Under the pieces are notes generated by a model. The model was not told the origin of the DNA. It was given only the letters and a program-made list of their open reading frames with translations, and did not search any database. From Ruminiclostridium papyrosolvens C7 (GTDB lineage Bacteria; Bacillota; Clostridia; Acetivibrionales; DSM-1351): a stretch of DNA of 36,295 nucleotides. The stretch spans positions 1-36,295 of the forward strand of contig NZ_ATAY01000004.1 of NCBI RefSeq assembly GCF_000421965.1, written 5' to 3'. Shown here in pieces: positions 16,254 to 24,473 of this stretch. The translations under genes were made by a program, and so were the position numbers. Each line of letters starts with the position of its first letter. The first letter of the stretch is position 1.

Positions 16254-17558
16254 TTGTTAACTAAAGTTTTACTGCTTGTGGTTCTTGTACTGTTAAACGC
16301 ATTTTTTTCGGGGTCTGAGATTGCCCTCATTTCTTTGAATGACAAAATAATTAAGAAGCAGGCGGAAGAGGGAGATAAAAAAGCAAAACAGCTCTATAGC
16401 TTTCTTAGCGAGCCAAGCAGGTTTTTGGCAACCATTCAGATAGGTATAACATTGGCAGGTTTCCTTGCAAGTGCATTTGCAACGGAAAGCTTTGTGGACG
16501 ACTTAACGGGATTATTAGTAAAGGCAGGTTTGCCGGTTGCTGAATCTGTTATCAGAAGTATTTCGCTAGTAGTGATTACTATAATCCTTTCGTACTTTAC
16601 ATTGGTTTTTGGTGAGTTGATACCTAAGAGATTGGCTATGCAAAAGGCTGAGTTCTTAGCTAACATTGCAGTAGGCCCATTGATGTTCCTATCCCGAGTA
16701 ACAAATCCTTTTGTAAGATTTCTGACGTTTTCAACAAACTTCTTTATCAAGATTTTTGGCGGAAATCCGGCAGGCGGGGACGATGAAAAAGTAACCGAGG
16801 AAGAAATCAGGATGATGATGGAAGTCGGCGAAGAGAGAGGCGTTATACAGGATTCTGAAAAGGAAATGATTGACAATATATTTGAGTTTGATAATAAACA
16901 CGTATCGGAGATAATGACGCATCGTACAGATATCGATGGTATCCCTGTGGATTCAGACCTTGAATATGTTTTATACGTCATGAACCGGGACAAATACACC
17001 AGAGTTCCTGTTTACAGTGAAAATTTGGATAATGTTGTGGGCATATTGCATGTAAAGGATTTATTGGAGTACACACAAAATAATGCTAAGGATTTTAGTC
17101 TGAAAAAAATTACAAGAAGTGCATACTTCGTTCCGGAATCAAAGAGAACTGACGAGTTATTCAAAGAAATGCAGAAGAACAAGGTTCATCTGGCAGTTGT
17201 AATAGATGAGTACGGTGGTACATCAGGAATAGTTACTATAGAAGATTTGCTGGAAGAAATAGTTGGAAACATATTTGACGAATACGATGTAGAACAAAAA
17301 GATATAGAATATCTCGAAAATGACACTTATGTGTTCGGTGGTGCAATCGATCTTGACAGGGTTGAGGAAGTATTGGATGAGGATCTTCCCGTAGACGAAT
17401 TTGATACCTTGGGAGGTTTTATTCTAAAGCTTCTGGGTCGAATACCAAAAGTAGATGAGAAACCTATTGTCCAGTATGAAAATATAGTTTTTAGAGTAAC
17501 CGAAATGGAAGGTAGGAGAATAGTAAAGGTACAGGCCAGTAAAAAGGAAAATGTTTAA
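16254..17558 (+). CDS. CNNM/CorC (HlyC) family membrane transporter with CBS pair
   Basis: Members of this family are implicated in magnesium or cobalt homeostasis (MpfA/YhdP, CorC, mammalian CNNM) though often annotated as hemolysins. The 434-residue protein has a DUF21/CNNM membrane domain (~1-190, starting with a hydrophobic helix and NAFFSGSEIALISL, about four segments), then an acidic linker with EEEIRMMMEVGEERG, two CBS domains (~200-320: EIMTHRTDIDGIPVD and HLAVVIDEYGGTSGIVTIED) and a C-terminal CorC_HlyC domain (~345-430). TTG 16254 is preferred to the TTG at 16245 because the latter overlaps the GGAGG site (16240-16244). It is flanked by its own promoter and terminator. The transported ion is inferred from relatives. 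Confidence 0.92.
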   Translation: MLTKVLLLVVLVLLNAFFSGSEIALISLNDKIIKKQAEEGDKKAKQLYSFLSEPSRFLATIQIGITLAGFLASAFATESFVDDLTGLLVKAGLPVAESVIRSISLVVITIILSYFTLVFGELIPKRLAMQKAEFLANIAVGPLMFLSRVTNPFVRFLTFSTNFFIKIFGGNPAGGDDEKVTEEEIRMMMEVGEERGVIQDSEKEMIDNIFEFDNKHVSEIMTHRTDIDGIPVDSDLEYVLYVMNRDKYTRVPVYSENLDNVVGILHVKDLLEYTQNNAKDFSLKKITRSAYFVPESKRTDELFKEMQKNKVHLAVVIDEYGGTSGIVTIEDLLEEIVGNIFDEYDVEQKDIEYLENDTYVFGGAIDLDRVEEVLDEDLPVDEFDTLGGFILKLLGRIPKVDEKPIVQYENIVFRVTEMEGRRIVKVQASKKENV

Positions 17559-17572
17559 AAAAGAGTTATTAG

Positions 17573-17616
17573 ACTGTCTCACACAGATTATTGAATCTTG
17601 TTGAGGCAGTTTTTTA
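17573..17616 (+). terminator. Terminator of the CNNM/CorC-type gene
   Basis: ACTGTCTCA (17573-17581) pairs with TGAGGCAGT with one wobble. An inner AGATT/AATCT stem extends it, and six T follow. The next ~70 bases are extremely AT-rich. Confidence 0.85.
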
Positions 17617-17690
17617 TATTCTCATTATTAATTATTTTAATCCATATTTCATAAAAATTAATAAATTAGTTAAAAAAATTAAAAATAATA

Positions 17691-17719
17691 TTGACATTAT
17701 ATAAGATTGAGCATAATAT
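17691..17719 (+). promoter_or_regulatory. Sigma-A promoter of the DUF2089-DUF4097 operon
   Basis: A perfect TTGACA (17691-17696) and TAATAT (17714-17719) are separated by 17 bases. A leader of about 110 bases follows, filled with ATTAAT palindromes (17720, 17731, 17740, 17761, 17765), which could be operator sites. Confidence 0.7.
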
Positions 17720-17837
17720 ATTAATATAAGATTAATAATATTAATTGACGGATTAAAAAAATTAATTAATTGTCTGGGAAAATTAACATTGGCGAATATA
17801 AACAAATTTAACTTAATTAAATTCAAGAGGTGATTTT

Positions 17838-18206
17838 ATGGCAAGAGAAGCTATCGGCAAATGCCCGGTTTGCGGAAACGAGACTGAAGTAACAAGGATA
17901 ACATGTAACAGCTGTGATACTGTTATTGAAGGGCATTTTAAACTATGCAAGTTCTGCAAGCTTACAAATGATCAAAGAGCATTTTTAGACGTATTCATAA
18001 AGTGCAGAGGAAATATAAAGGAAGTTGAAAAAGAGCTGGGCGTGTCATATCCCACAGTAAAGAATAAGCTGGAAGATGTAGCGGCAGCACTTGGACATAA
18101 AGGTGAACCGCAGCCCGAAGTTCCAGGTAGAAAGAAGGAAATACTTGATAAGCTTAACAGCGGAGAAATTAGTGTTGAAGAAGCAATAGAACTGATGAAG
18201 GAATAA
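17838..18206 (+). CDS. DUF2089 zinc-ribbon/HTH putative regulator
   Basis: The 122-residue protein has an N-terminal zinc-ribbon region with Cys pairs C9/C12, C23/C26 and C37/C40. A helix-turn-helix follows (~55-78, NIKEVEKELGVSYPTVKNKL), then a C-terminal helical motif ILDKLNSGEISVEEAIELM. The layout points to a DNA-binding regulator. It begins with an AGAGGTG site, and the DUF4097 gene follows after 36 bases. The C-terminal motif resembles the N-terminal motif of that neighbour, which suggests the two proteins share a small interaction module. The promoter region ahead of it is full of ATTAAT palindromes, so autoregulation is plausible. No target is known. Confidence 0.85.
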   Translation: MAREAIGKCPVCGNETEVTRITCNSCDTVIEGHFKLCKFCKLTNDQRAFLDVFIKCRGNIKEVEKELGVSYPTVKNKLEDVAAALGHKGEPQPEVPGRKKEILDKLNSGEISVEEAIELMKE

Positions 18207-18242
18207 CATTTTTCTATCTGAATTTTAGGAGGGATTTAAATA

Positions 18243-19445
18243 ATGTCTATAAGCGAAGAAAAATTATTAATACTAAAGATGCTTGAAGAAAAGAAAATTA
18301 CAAGCGAAGAGGCTGCAAAATTACTGGCGGCTCTTGATGAAAAGGCAGAACAGGAATCTGCTAACGGATATAAAGGTAATCAAAAAGCAAACGGTTTTAC
18401 CGAAGAGGCTGCAAAAGTAAGAGAAAAGGTTAATGAATGGAAAAAAGGATTTAAAAACAATTATAATCAGGCTGATTTTGATAATATGATTGATGATTTT
18501 GCCAATAAGGCTGAAAAAATCGGTAAAAATGTAGCCTCAACAACATTTGGAATTGTAGACAAGGTAATAGATTATGTAGGAAGCTTCGTTGATACAAATT
18601 CCTTTAATGTTTTCGGAAGTTGCCAAACGGTTCAAAAGAACTTTGAGGTATACCCTTCGGAGAATGCAACCTTCGAAATAGCAGGAGTAAATGGAGCAAT
18701 AACTATAAAAAAACATCTAGATTCAAAGATTGTTATTATATCACGAATAAAAAGCTCAGTTCCGGACGGAGAGGGAGTTGTTACGTTTTCCGATGATCCG
18801 GCTAATATTTCTATAAACGTTAACAGTACTGCTTTCAATGTTAGTGTATCTCATGAAATATTTATTCCTGACATTAAGTTTAAAAAAATTGCAATTCAGA
18901 ACTCAAATGGTAAAATATATATTGAAGATTCTATTTCCGAAGAAATCACAGCTGTTACTAAAAATGCACATATAGAGTTAATGGGAGTAAATAGTGACAA
19001 GATTTCCGTAAACACAAAAAATGGTAGAATTCAGTTAAATTACATTATCGGAGACACAATAGATATAAATACATCAAATGCTGTTATAGATATAAAACAC
19101 ATAAAAGCGAAATCTGTTAATGCAGTTACAAAGAACGGCAGAATTAGCATTGAAAATGCCCAGAATGTTGATGGGGAAACTGATATGGATATGTACCTTA
19201 AAACCTCAAATGGAGGAATAAAGGTGAATATGAATGATATGGACAGCAGGGTTTACAAAGTAAAGGCCCATGCAACCAACGGAACTATCAATCTGCTGGT
19301 TCCGGAAATTCTATATCATAATGTTAACCGTCAGGGCACAGGCGGAAGTTTTATTGAAGCGGAAAGCAAGAATTATGAGTCAGGACTCTGCAAGGTTAAT
19401 ATAACCGTAGAAACCATGAACGGCCATGTAGAGATTGTAAAGTAG
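18243..19445 (+). CDS. DUF4097 (YvlB-like) beta-repeat protein with N-terminal SHOCT-like motif
   Basis: The 400-residue protein starts with a short helical motif (LLILKMLEEKKITSEEAAKL, SHOCT-like) and a charged Lys-rich linker (~45-105). Residues ~125-400 repeat short beta strands with Asn-Gly turns (VNGAITIKKH, SNGKIYIED, KNGRIQLNY, TNGTINLLV, MNGHVEIVK), the pattern of DUF4097, probably a right-handed beta solenoid. There is no signal peptide or membrane segment. B. subtilis YvlB is a distant relative linked with envelope-stress genes (liaH/pspC context); that is family knowledge, not shown here. The start follows AGGAGGGATTTAAATA. The gene is co-transcribed with the DUF2089 regulator and closed by a very strong inverted repeat. 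Confidence 0.82.
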   Translation: MSISEEKLLILKMLEEKKITSEEAAKLLAALDEKAEQESANGYKGNQKANGFTEEAAKVREKVNEWKKGFKNNYNQADFDNMIDDFANKAEKIGKNVASTTFGIVDKVIDYVGSFVDTNSFNVFGSCQTVQKNFEVYPSENATFEIAGVNGAITIKKHLDSKIVIISRIKSSVPDGEGVVTFSDDPANISINVNSTAFNVSVSHEIFIPDIKFKKIAIQNSNGKIYIEDSISEEITAVTKNAHIELMGVNSDKISVNTKNGRIQLNYIIGDTIDINTSNAVIDIKHIKAKSVNAVTKNGRISIENAQNVDGETDMDMYLKTSNGGIKVNMNDMDSRVYKVKAHATNGTINLLVPEILYHNVNRQGTGGSFIEAESKNYESGLCKVNITVETMNGHVEIVK

Positions 19446-19498
19446 TACAAATAACCACCGTAAACTTACCCATACTATAAAATAGATATTTTCCACCA

Positions 19499-19541
19499 AA
19501 ATAAACAGTCTGAAAAGCTATGCTTTTCAGACTGTTTATTT
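19499..19541. terminator. Bidirectional terminator, 21-bp perfect stem
   Basis: The arms AAATAAACAGTCTGAAAAGC and GCTTTTCAGACTGTTTATTT are perfectly complementary around a TAT loop, with an A/T pair added outside. The flanking A and T tracts allow function in either direction. Confidence 0.88.
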
Positions 19542-19565
19542 TCTGTAGATAAAATTAATTGTTCA

Positions 19566-19574
19566 TGATATAAT
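19566..19574 (+). promoter_or_regulatory. Extended -10 promoter upstream of prfA
   Basis: TGA precedes a perfect TATAAT (19569-19574). It lies ~130 bases before prfA. The leader contains the inverted repeat TATGCA-aattaa-TGCATA, which could be an operator but is short. Confidence 0.5.
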
Positions 19575-19702
19575 ATTGAATTGCGTATGGGATTTTACTG
19601 TATATTCAGCATTTATGCAAATTAATGCATATTAGCCAATTTATATATAAAACTATTACTTGAAAGCCAAAAAATAGAAACTGTTGTTTTACGGAGGAAT
19701 TT

Positions 19703-20783
19703 ATGTTTGACAAACTTCAGGCTGCAGAAGACAGATATGAGGAGATAAGCCACAAGCTTAGTGACCCCGATGTCATTAACAACCAGGATGAGTATAAAAA
19801 ATATATGAAAGAGTATTCTGATCTGGAAGAAATTGTTCAGAAGTACAGGGAATACACAAAAGTAACAAAAGAAATTGAAGAAGCGAGAGAACTTCTTGAT
19901 CAGACTTTGGACAAGGACTTCAGGGAAATGGTTCAGCAGGAGTTCCAAGAAGCTCAGGAAAAACTTGAGGTGATAAAAAGACAGTTGAAAATATTGATTG
20001 TCCCCAAAGACCCAAATGATGATAAAAACGTTATCGTTGAAATTCGTGGAGGGGCTGGCGGTGAAGAAGCAGCATTATTTGCCGGAGTTCTTTTCAGAGC
20101 TATGACAAAGTATGACCGAAAAAAAACGTTGGAAGTATGAAATAATGGACTCCAATCCTACCGAATTGGGCGGATTCAAGGAAGTTGTGTTTTCCATAGA
20201 AGGAAAGGGTGCGTACAGCAGGCTTAAATTTGAAAGCGGAGTACACAGGGTTCAAAGAGTACCTTCCACAGAATCAAGCGGACGTATTCATACCTCAACT
20301 ATAACGGTTGCTGTTTTGCCGGAAGTTGAGGAAGTGGATGTAGACATCAATCCAAGTGATTTGAGGATAGACACTTACAGGGCCAGTGGTGCAGGAGGAC
20401 AGCATATTAACAAGACTGATTCTGCAATAAGAATAACCCATATGCCTTCAGGGATAGTTGTAAGCTGTCAGGATGAACGATCACAGCACAAAAATAAAGA
20501 TAGGGCGATGAAGATACTTCGTTCAAAACTTTATGAAATAGCGCAGGAACAGCAGATAAACGAGGTTGCTCAGGACAGGAAGAGTCAGGTTGGGACAGGT
20601 GACAGAAGTGAAAGAATCAGAACCTACAACTATCCTCAAGGAAGAGTAACCGACCACCGTATCAATCTTACACTGTACAAGCTGGAACAGGTACTTGACG
20701 GAGACCTTGACGAACTAATAGATGCTCTCATAACTACAGACCAATCCGAGAAGCTCGGAAGCGGTGCTGATGATGAGGATTAA
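19703..20783 (+). CDS. prfA: Peptide chain release factor 1, interrupted by a one-base frameshift
   Basis: RF1 ends translation at UAA and UAG. The reading frame is split: codons from ATG 19703 run to a TGA at 20138-20140, while the rest is read in the +1 frame from about 20112 to 20783. Part one holds the N-terminal domain and [13 protein letters not shown]. Part two holds the codon-recognition PxT motif (RVPSTES) and the catalytic GGQ ([10 protein letters not shown]). Alignment by eye to B. subtilis RF1 is gap-free if one A is removed from the run of eight A at 20119-20126, giving [17 protein letters not shown] and a ~359-residue protein. As RF1 is normally essential, the likeliest explanations are a homopolymer sequencing error or slippage on the A-run; a true loss is unlikely. 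The GGAGG site at the start is normal. prmC, its usual partner, is not next door. Confidence 0.9.
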
Positions 20784-20878
20784 TGATTGTAAATAAAAAG
20801 TAGGACAATTTAATAATATTTCACAGATAACCGGAATAGTATTTAGTAGACATACTATATAAAAAGAAGGATTTTGCT

Positions 20879-21622
20879 GTGGAACATATTTTGAAGATAA
20901 CAATTGTAGGCTTGATATCAGGCATTACCGGAACAGGTATTGGCGGATTGATAGCCTTTTTTGTGGATAAAAGCATAAGCAACAGGCTGCTTAGCTCTAT
21001 TTTGGAATTTTCAGCAGGACTGATGACTGCTGTAGTATGCTTTGAACTCGTCCCCGAAGCGTTTAAGATTGCAGGACTGAATTTAACCATCATAGGAATG
21101 GGTTTGGGAATACTGATTGTAATAATCCTTGACGATATGGTAAAAAGGCTTGATAGCGTGAAAAATACAAGAGGAAACTCTAGTTTACTGCGAGCGGGAA
21201 TACTTGTATCGGTAGGTCTCGCACTTCATAACCTTCCTGAAGGATTCGCCGTTGGTTCGGGTTTTGAAGCTTCTGTTAAACTAGGGCTTACTCTTACTAT
21301 TATAATTGCCATTCACGATGTACCCGAAGGTATTGCAATGGCACTTCCGATGAAAATTGGTGGGTTTTCTGCAAAAAAGGCTTTTCTGTTGACTGTACTG
21401 TCAGGGGTGCCAATGGGCTTGGGAGCTTTTATTGGAGCAGTCCTTGGCCATGTTTCACAGCAATTTATTGCACTGTGCCTTGGATTTGCCGGAGGAGCCA
21501 TGCTGTATGTAGTCTTCGGTGAACTTATCCCTGAATCCAAGAGGATTTATCTGGGGAGAATGTCATCGGTAGGCAATATATTGGGAATAGTATGTGGTAT
21601 AATAGTAACGATGCTCAATTAG
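20879..21622 (+). CDS. ZIP family metal transporter
   Basis: ZIP proteins bring zinc, iron or other divalent metals into the cytoplasm. The 247-residue protein has about eight membrane segments. The two signature metal-site helices are visible: HNLPEGFAVG in the fourth and HDVPEGIAMA in the fifth segment, with a further ELIPESK motif near the end. The loop between segments three and four is short and lacks the His-rich run of many eukaryotic ZIPs. The GTG start at 20879 follows AGAAGG by about nine bases. It sits between prfA and the Sua5 gene, where prmC would be found in many relatives. Metal preference cannot be decided from the sequence. Confidence 0.93.
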   Translation: MEHILKITIVGLISGITGTGIGGLIAFFVDKSISNRLLSSILEFSAGLMTAVVCFELVPEAFKIAGLNLTIIGMGLGILIVIILDDMVKRLDSVKNTRGNSSLLRAGILVSVGLALHNLPEGFAVGSGFEASVKLGLTLTIIIAIHDVPEGIAMALPMKIGGFSAKKAFLLTVLSGVPMGLGAFIGAVLGHVSQQFIALCLGFAGGAMLYVVFGELIPESKRIYLGRMSSVGNILGIVCGIIVTMLN

Positions 21623-21650
21623 TACCAATACCATATTAGAGGTGAAATGT

Positions 21651-22715
21651 TTGAAAACACAGGTTATTAAAATAGATGCAGAAAATATAGACAAAATTGC
21701 ATTAGAGCCGGCTGCTGAAGCATTGAAACAGGGCATGACTGTGGCTTTTCCCACAGAAACTGTGTACGGCCTGGGAGCCAATGCCCTTGACGGTGTTGCT
21801 GTAAGCAAAATATTCAAGGCTAAGGGAAGACCTTCCGATAATCCTCTTATAGTACATATAGCAGACAGAGAGAAGGTTTCGGAGCTGACTTCCTTTATCC
21901 CTGATAAGGCGGTTGCATTAATGGACAAGCTTTGGCCAGGGCCCCTTACCCTTGTAATGAAAAAAAGTTCTGTTATTCCAAGAGAGATAACAGCAGGGCT
22001 GGATACGGTTGCCATAAGGATGCCGGGACATCCGGTTGCCCTTGAGCTTATAAAACTGGCAGGAATCCCCGTTGCCGCCCCAAGTGCCAACGTTTCGGGC
22101 AAACCGAGTCCCACTACGGCACAGCATGTATTGGATGACCTTGACGGAAAAATAGAGATAGTAGTAGAGGCAGGCAGTTCCAGCGTAGGACTTGAATCCA
22201 CTGTTCTTGATGTTTCGGTAGACCCTCCGGTTCTTTTAAGACCGGGAGGAATAACACCACGCCAAATAGAAGAAATTATAGGACATATAGATATTGATAA
22301 GACGATTATGGGGAAAGTGACTGCGGACAATGTGCCAAGGTCACCGGGGATGAAGTACAAACACTATTCACCCAAGGCCCATGTTATTATAGTTGAAAGC
22401 AGTGATATGGACAAACAGGCTGAAGTAGTGTGCAATCTGGCGGAAAAATATAAAAAGGAAGACAAAAAAGTCGGAGTATGTTCTACAGATCAGACCTTTG
22501 ACAGGTATCATCTCTATGAGACGATTTCAATGGGGGACAGAAATCACCCTGAAACTATTGCATCCAGCCTGTTTTCAATTTTAAGAGAATTTGATGACAG
22601 GGGAGTGGACATTATTCTGGCAGAAGCTGTTGATCAAAACGGTGTAGGATTGGCAATAATGAATAGGATGGTAAAAGCAGCCGGATATGATATTGTCAAG
22701 GCAGACCTTGTTTAG
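21651..22715 (+). CDS. tsaC: L-threonylcarbamoyladenylate synthase (Sua5/YwlC type)
   Basis: The enzyme makes threonylcarbamoyl-AMP from threonine, bicarbonate and ATP, the first step of t6A modification at position 37 of ANN-decoding tRNAs. The N-terminal YrdC domain (~1-200) has FPTETVYGLGANA, KAKGRPSDNPLIVHI (the KxR substrate motif) and SANVSGKPSPTTAQHV. The C-terminal Sua5 domain (~235-354) makes it the long two-domain form. TTG 21651 is chosen because AGAGGTGA (21638-21645) lies ahead of it; a GTG at 21642 would overlap that site. It directly precedes the YwlE-type gene, as in the B. subtilis ywlC-ywlE-ywlF region. Confidence 0.95.
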   Translation: MKTQVIKIDAENIDKIALEPAAEALKQGMTVAFPTETVYGLGANALDGVAVSKIFKAKGRPSDNPLIVHIADREKVSELTSFIPDKAVALMDKLWPGPLTLVMKKSSVIPREITAGLDTVAIRMPGHPVALELIKLAGIPVAAPSANVSGKPSPTTAQHVLDDLDGKIEIVVEAGSSSVGLESTVLDVSVDPPVLLRPGGITPRQIEEIIGHIDIDKTIMGKVTADNVPRSPGMKYKHYSPKAHVIIVESSDMDKQAEVVCNLAEKYKKEDKKVGVCSTDQTFDRYHLYETISMGDRNHPETIASSLFSILREFDDRGVDIILAEAVDQNGVGLAIMNRMVKAAGYDIVKADLV

Positions 22716-22735
22716 TTTTATTTTGGAGGTTGACA

Positions 22736-23242
22736 ATGAAGGAAAGTAACTCATTAGCAGATGCTATAAAGATAATATTTGTTTGTACCGGTAATACCTG
22801 TCGCAGTTGTATGGCAGAAGGATTAATGAAAGAGGCTTTAAAAGACCTGCAGGATTCTCGAAGGATAATAACCGCATCAAGAGGAATAAGTGCATTTGAC
22901 GGTGAGCCGGCTTCGGGACACTCCATAAAAGCACTGAAAAGCCTGTGGGATATAGATATATCTTCCCATCAGGCAAAAATGCTCACCAACACAGATGCAG
23001 AACAGGCAGATTTGATTCTGACAATGACACGACAGCACAGGGATATTATAAAAGGATTATGCCCCCAGAAAAAAACTCAGATTTTTACCTTAAAAGAGTA
23101 TGTTTATCTGGATTTAAACCCCGATGGCAGTGCGGCTGATATTAGTGATCCCTACGGAATGCCATATGGCGTATACGAGGCTTGTGCCAAGGAATTACAG
23201 GAATGTATAAAACTACTTTTAAACAAATTGAGTTTTTTTTGA
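22736..23242 (+). CDS. ywlE: Low-molecular-weight phosphatase, YwlE protein-arginine type
   Basis: The P-loop CTGNTCRS (C-x5-R-S) near residue 19 identifies the low-molecular-weight phosphatase fold. The conserved general-acid Asp lies in DPYGMPYGVYE near the C-terminus. In the P-loop the residue before the second Cys is Thr, as in YwlE, where Thr rather than Ile favours phosphoarginine; this supports a protein-arginine phosphatase opposing McsB-type kinases, as an inference. Unusually, the residue after R-S is Cys (RSCMAE) where relatives have Pro. ATG 22736 is preferred to the TTG at 22730, which overlaps the GGAGGT site. It is 20 bases after the Sua5 gene, and its stop codon overlaps the next promoter. 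Confidence 0.9.
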   Translation: MKESNSLADAIKIIFVCTGNTCRSCMAEGLMKEALKDLQDSRRIITASRGISAFDGEPASGHSIKALKSLWDIDISSHQAKMLTNTDAEQADLILTMTRQHRDIIKGLCPQKKTQIFTLKEYVYLDLNPDGSAADISDPYGMPYGVYEACAKELQECIKLLLNKLSFF

Positions 23243-23267
23243 CATGTAATAATTTATACTATAAAAT
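23239..23267 (+). promoter_or_regulatory. Sigma-A promoter of rpiB-upp
   Basis: A perfect TTGACA (23239-23244) and TAAAAT (23262-23267) are separated by 17 bases. The -35 box contains the TGA stop codon of the preceding phosphatase gene. Confidence 0.75.
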
Positions 23268-23321
23268 AATTAAAGATGTGGTTATAGCTGTAGAGTAATT
23301 TTGTCAATTTTTGGAGGAATT

Positions 23322-23771
23322 ATGATTGCAATAGGAAGTGACCATGCGGGATATCTGTTAAAAGCAGATATTATAAAGTTTTTGGAAAGCAAGGGGCTTG
23401 AGGTAAAGGACTTTGGTACAAACTGTCCGGACTCAGTTGATTATCCTGATTATGGACGGGCTGTAGCAGAGGCTGTAGCCAGTAAGGAATGTGAAAAAGG
23501 TATTTTAATATGCGGTACCGGGATTGGCATATCAATAGCTGCCAATAAGGTTCCGGGTGCAAGAGCAGCATTGTGTACCGACAGCTATATGGCAAAAATG
23601 TGCAGACAGCACAATGATGCCAACATAATCGCCATAGGCGAAAGAGTTGTAGGACCGGGACTTGCTCTCGATATAATTGAAACATGGCTGGAAACAGAAT
23701 TTCTTGGTGGAAGACACCAGAACAGGCTTGACAAAATTTCAGACATTGAAAAAAAATATTTTACAAAGTGA
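23322..23771 (+). CDS. rpiB: Ribose-5-phosphate isomerase B
   Basis: RpiB interconverts ribose-5-phosphate and ribulose-5-phosphate in the pentose phosphate pathway. The 149-residue protein starts with the family motif IAIGSDHAGY and carries the catalytic Cys C64 in ICGTGIGISIAANK and H97 in CRQHNDANI. ATG 23322 follows GGAGGA directly; a TTG 21 bases upstream has no such site. It has its own promoter and precedes upp by 12 bases. Supplying ribose-5-phosphate for PRPP next to a PRPP-using enzyme is functionally coherent. Galactose-6-phosphate isomerase LacAB is the related alternative, but a lone gene in this context favours RpiB. Confidence 0.95.
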   Translation: MIAIGSDHAGYLLKADIIKFLESKGLEVKDFGTNCPDSVDYPDYGRAVAEAVASKECEKGILICGTGIGISIAANKVPGARAALCTDSYMAKMCRQHNDANIIAIGERVVGPGLALDIIETWLETEFLGGRHQNRLDKISDIEKKYFTK

Positions 23772-23783
23772 GGAATTTAAAAA

Positions 23784-24413
23784 ATGGAGAATGTATTTGT
23801 TTTTGACCACCCGCTCATACAACATAAGATATCGCTGCTTAGAGACAAGAACACAAATACAAAGGAATTCAGAGAATTAGTTGCAGAGATAGCAATGCTT
23901 ATGGGTTATGAAGTTACCAGAAATATGCCACTAAAAGAAGTGGAAATTGAAACTCCTATAGGAATGGCTAAAACCAAGGTTATTTCAGGCAAGAAACTTG
24001 GAATAATTCCGATATTGAGAGCAGGTCTGGGAATGGTTGACGGTATGCTGAGACTTATCCCAATGGCTAAAGTAGGACATATCGGGTTATATAGAGATCC
24101 TGATTCATTAGAACCGGTTGAATACTACTGCAAGCTGCCTGTTGATGTTGAGGAGAGAGAGATCGTTGTTCTCGACCCAATGCTCGCTACAGGTGGTTCG
24201 GCATCAGCAGCAATCCAGTTTATCAAGAACAGAGGCGTAAAGAATATAAAGCTTATGTGCCTTATTGCTGCAAAAGCAGGAATTGAAAGAATGCATAAGG
24301 ATCATCCGGATGTTGAAATCTACTGCGCAGCGGTTGATGAAATCCTTAATGATCATGCATATATCGTTCCGGGACTTGGAGATGCAGGAGACAGATTATT
24401 CGGAACAAAATAA
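23784..24413 (+). CDS. upp: Uracil phosphoribosyltransferase
   Basis: The enzyme joins uracil and PRPP to make UMP in pyrimidine salvage. The 209-residue length is standard. The PRPP-binding loop is [17 protein letters not shown] (~129-145), the flexible beta-hairpin region [14 protein letters not shown] is near ~74-87, and the uracil-binding C-terminus reads [17 protein letters not shown]. It follows rpiB with 12 bases between and a GAGGAA site. The dCMP deaminase gene lies 60 bases downstream, so three nucleotide-related genes lie together. Gene order upp, then mnaA-like sequence, then atp genes, matches B. subtilis. Confidence 0.97.
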   Translation: MENVFVFDHPLIQHKISLLRDKNTNTKEFRELVAEIAMLMGYEVTRNMPLKEVEIETPIGMAKTKVISGKKLGIIPILRAGLGMVDGMLRLIPMAKVGHIGLYRDPDSLEPVEYYCKLPVDVEEREIVVLDPMLATGGSASAAIQFIKNRGVKNIKLMCLIAAKAGIERMHKDHPDVEIYCAAVDEILNDHAYIVPGLGDAGDRLFGTK

Positions 24414-24473
24414 TTAATCAGTTATATTTGTGGATTTTATTTTTAGCAAAAGTTTAACTTTAGGGGGTGCTTT

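Noticed and set aside
20112..20783. Second half of prfA as an independent gene starting at ATG 20112
   Set aside because: No ribosome binding site, starts in the middle of a conserved domain, and joins gap-free to the first half when one A is removed.
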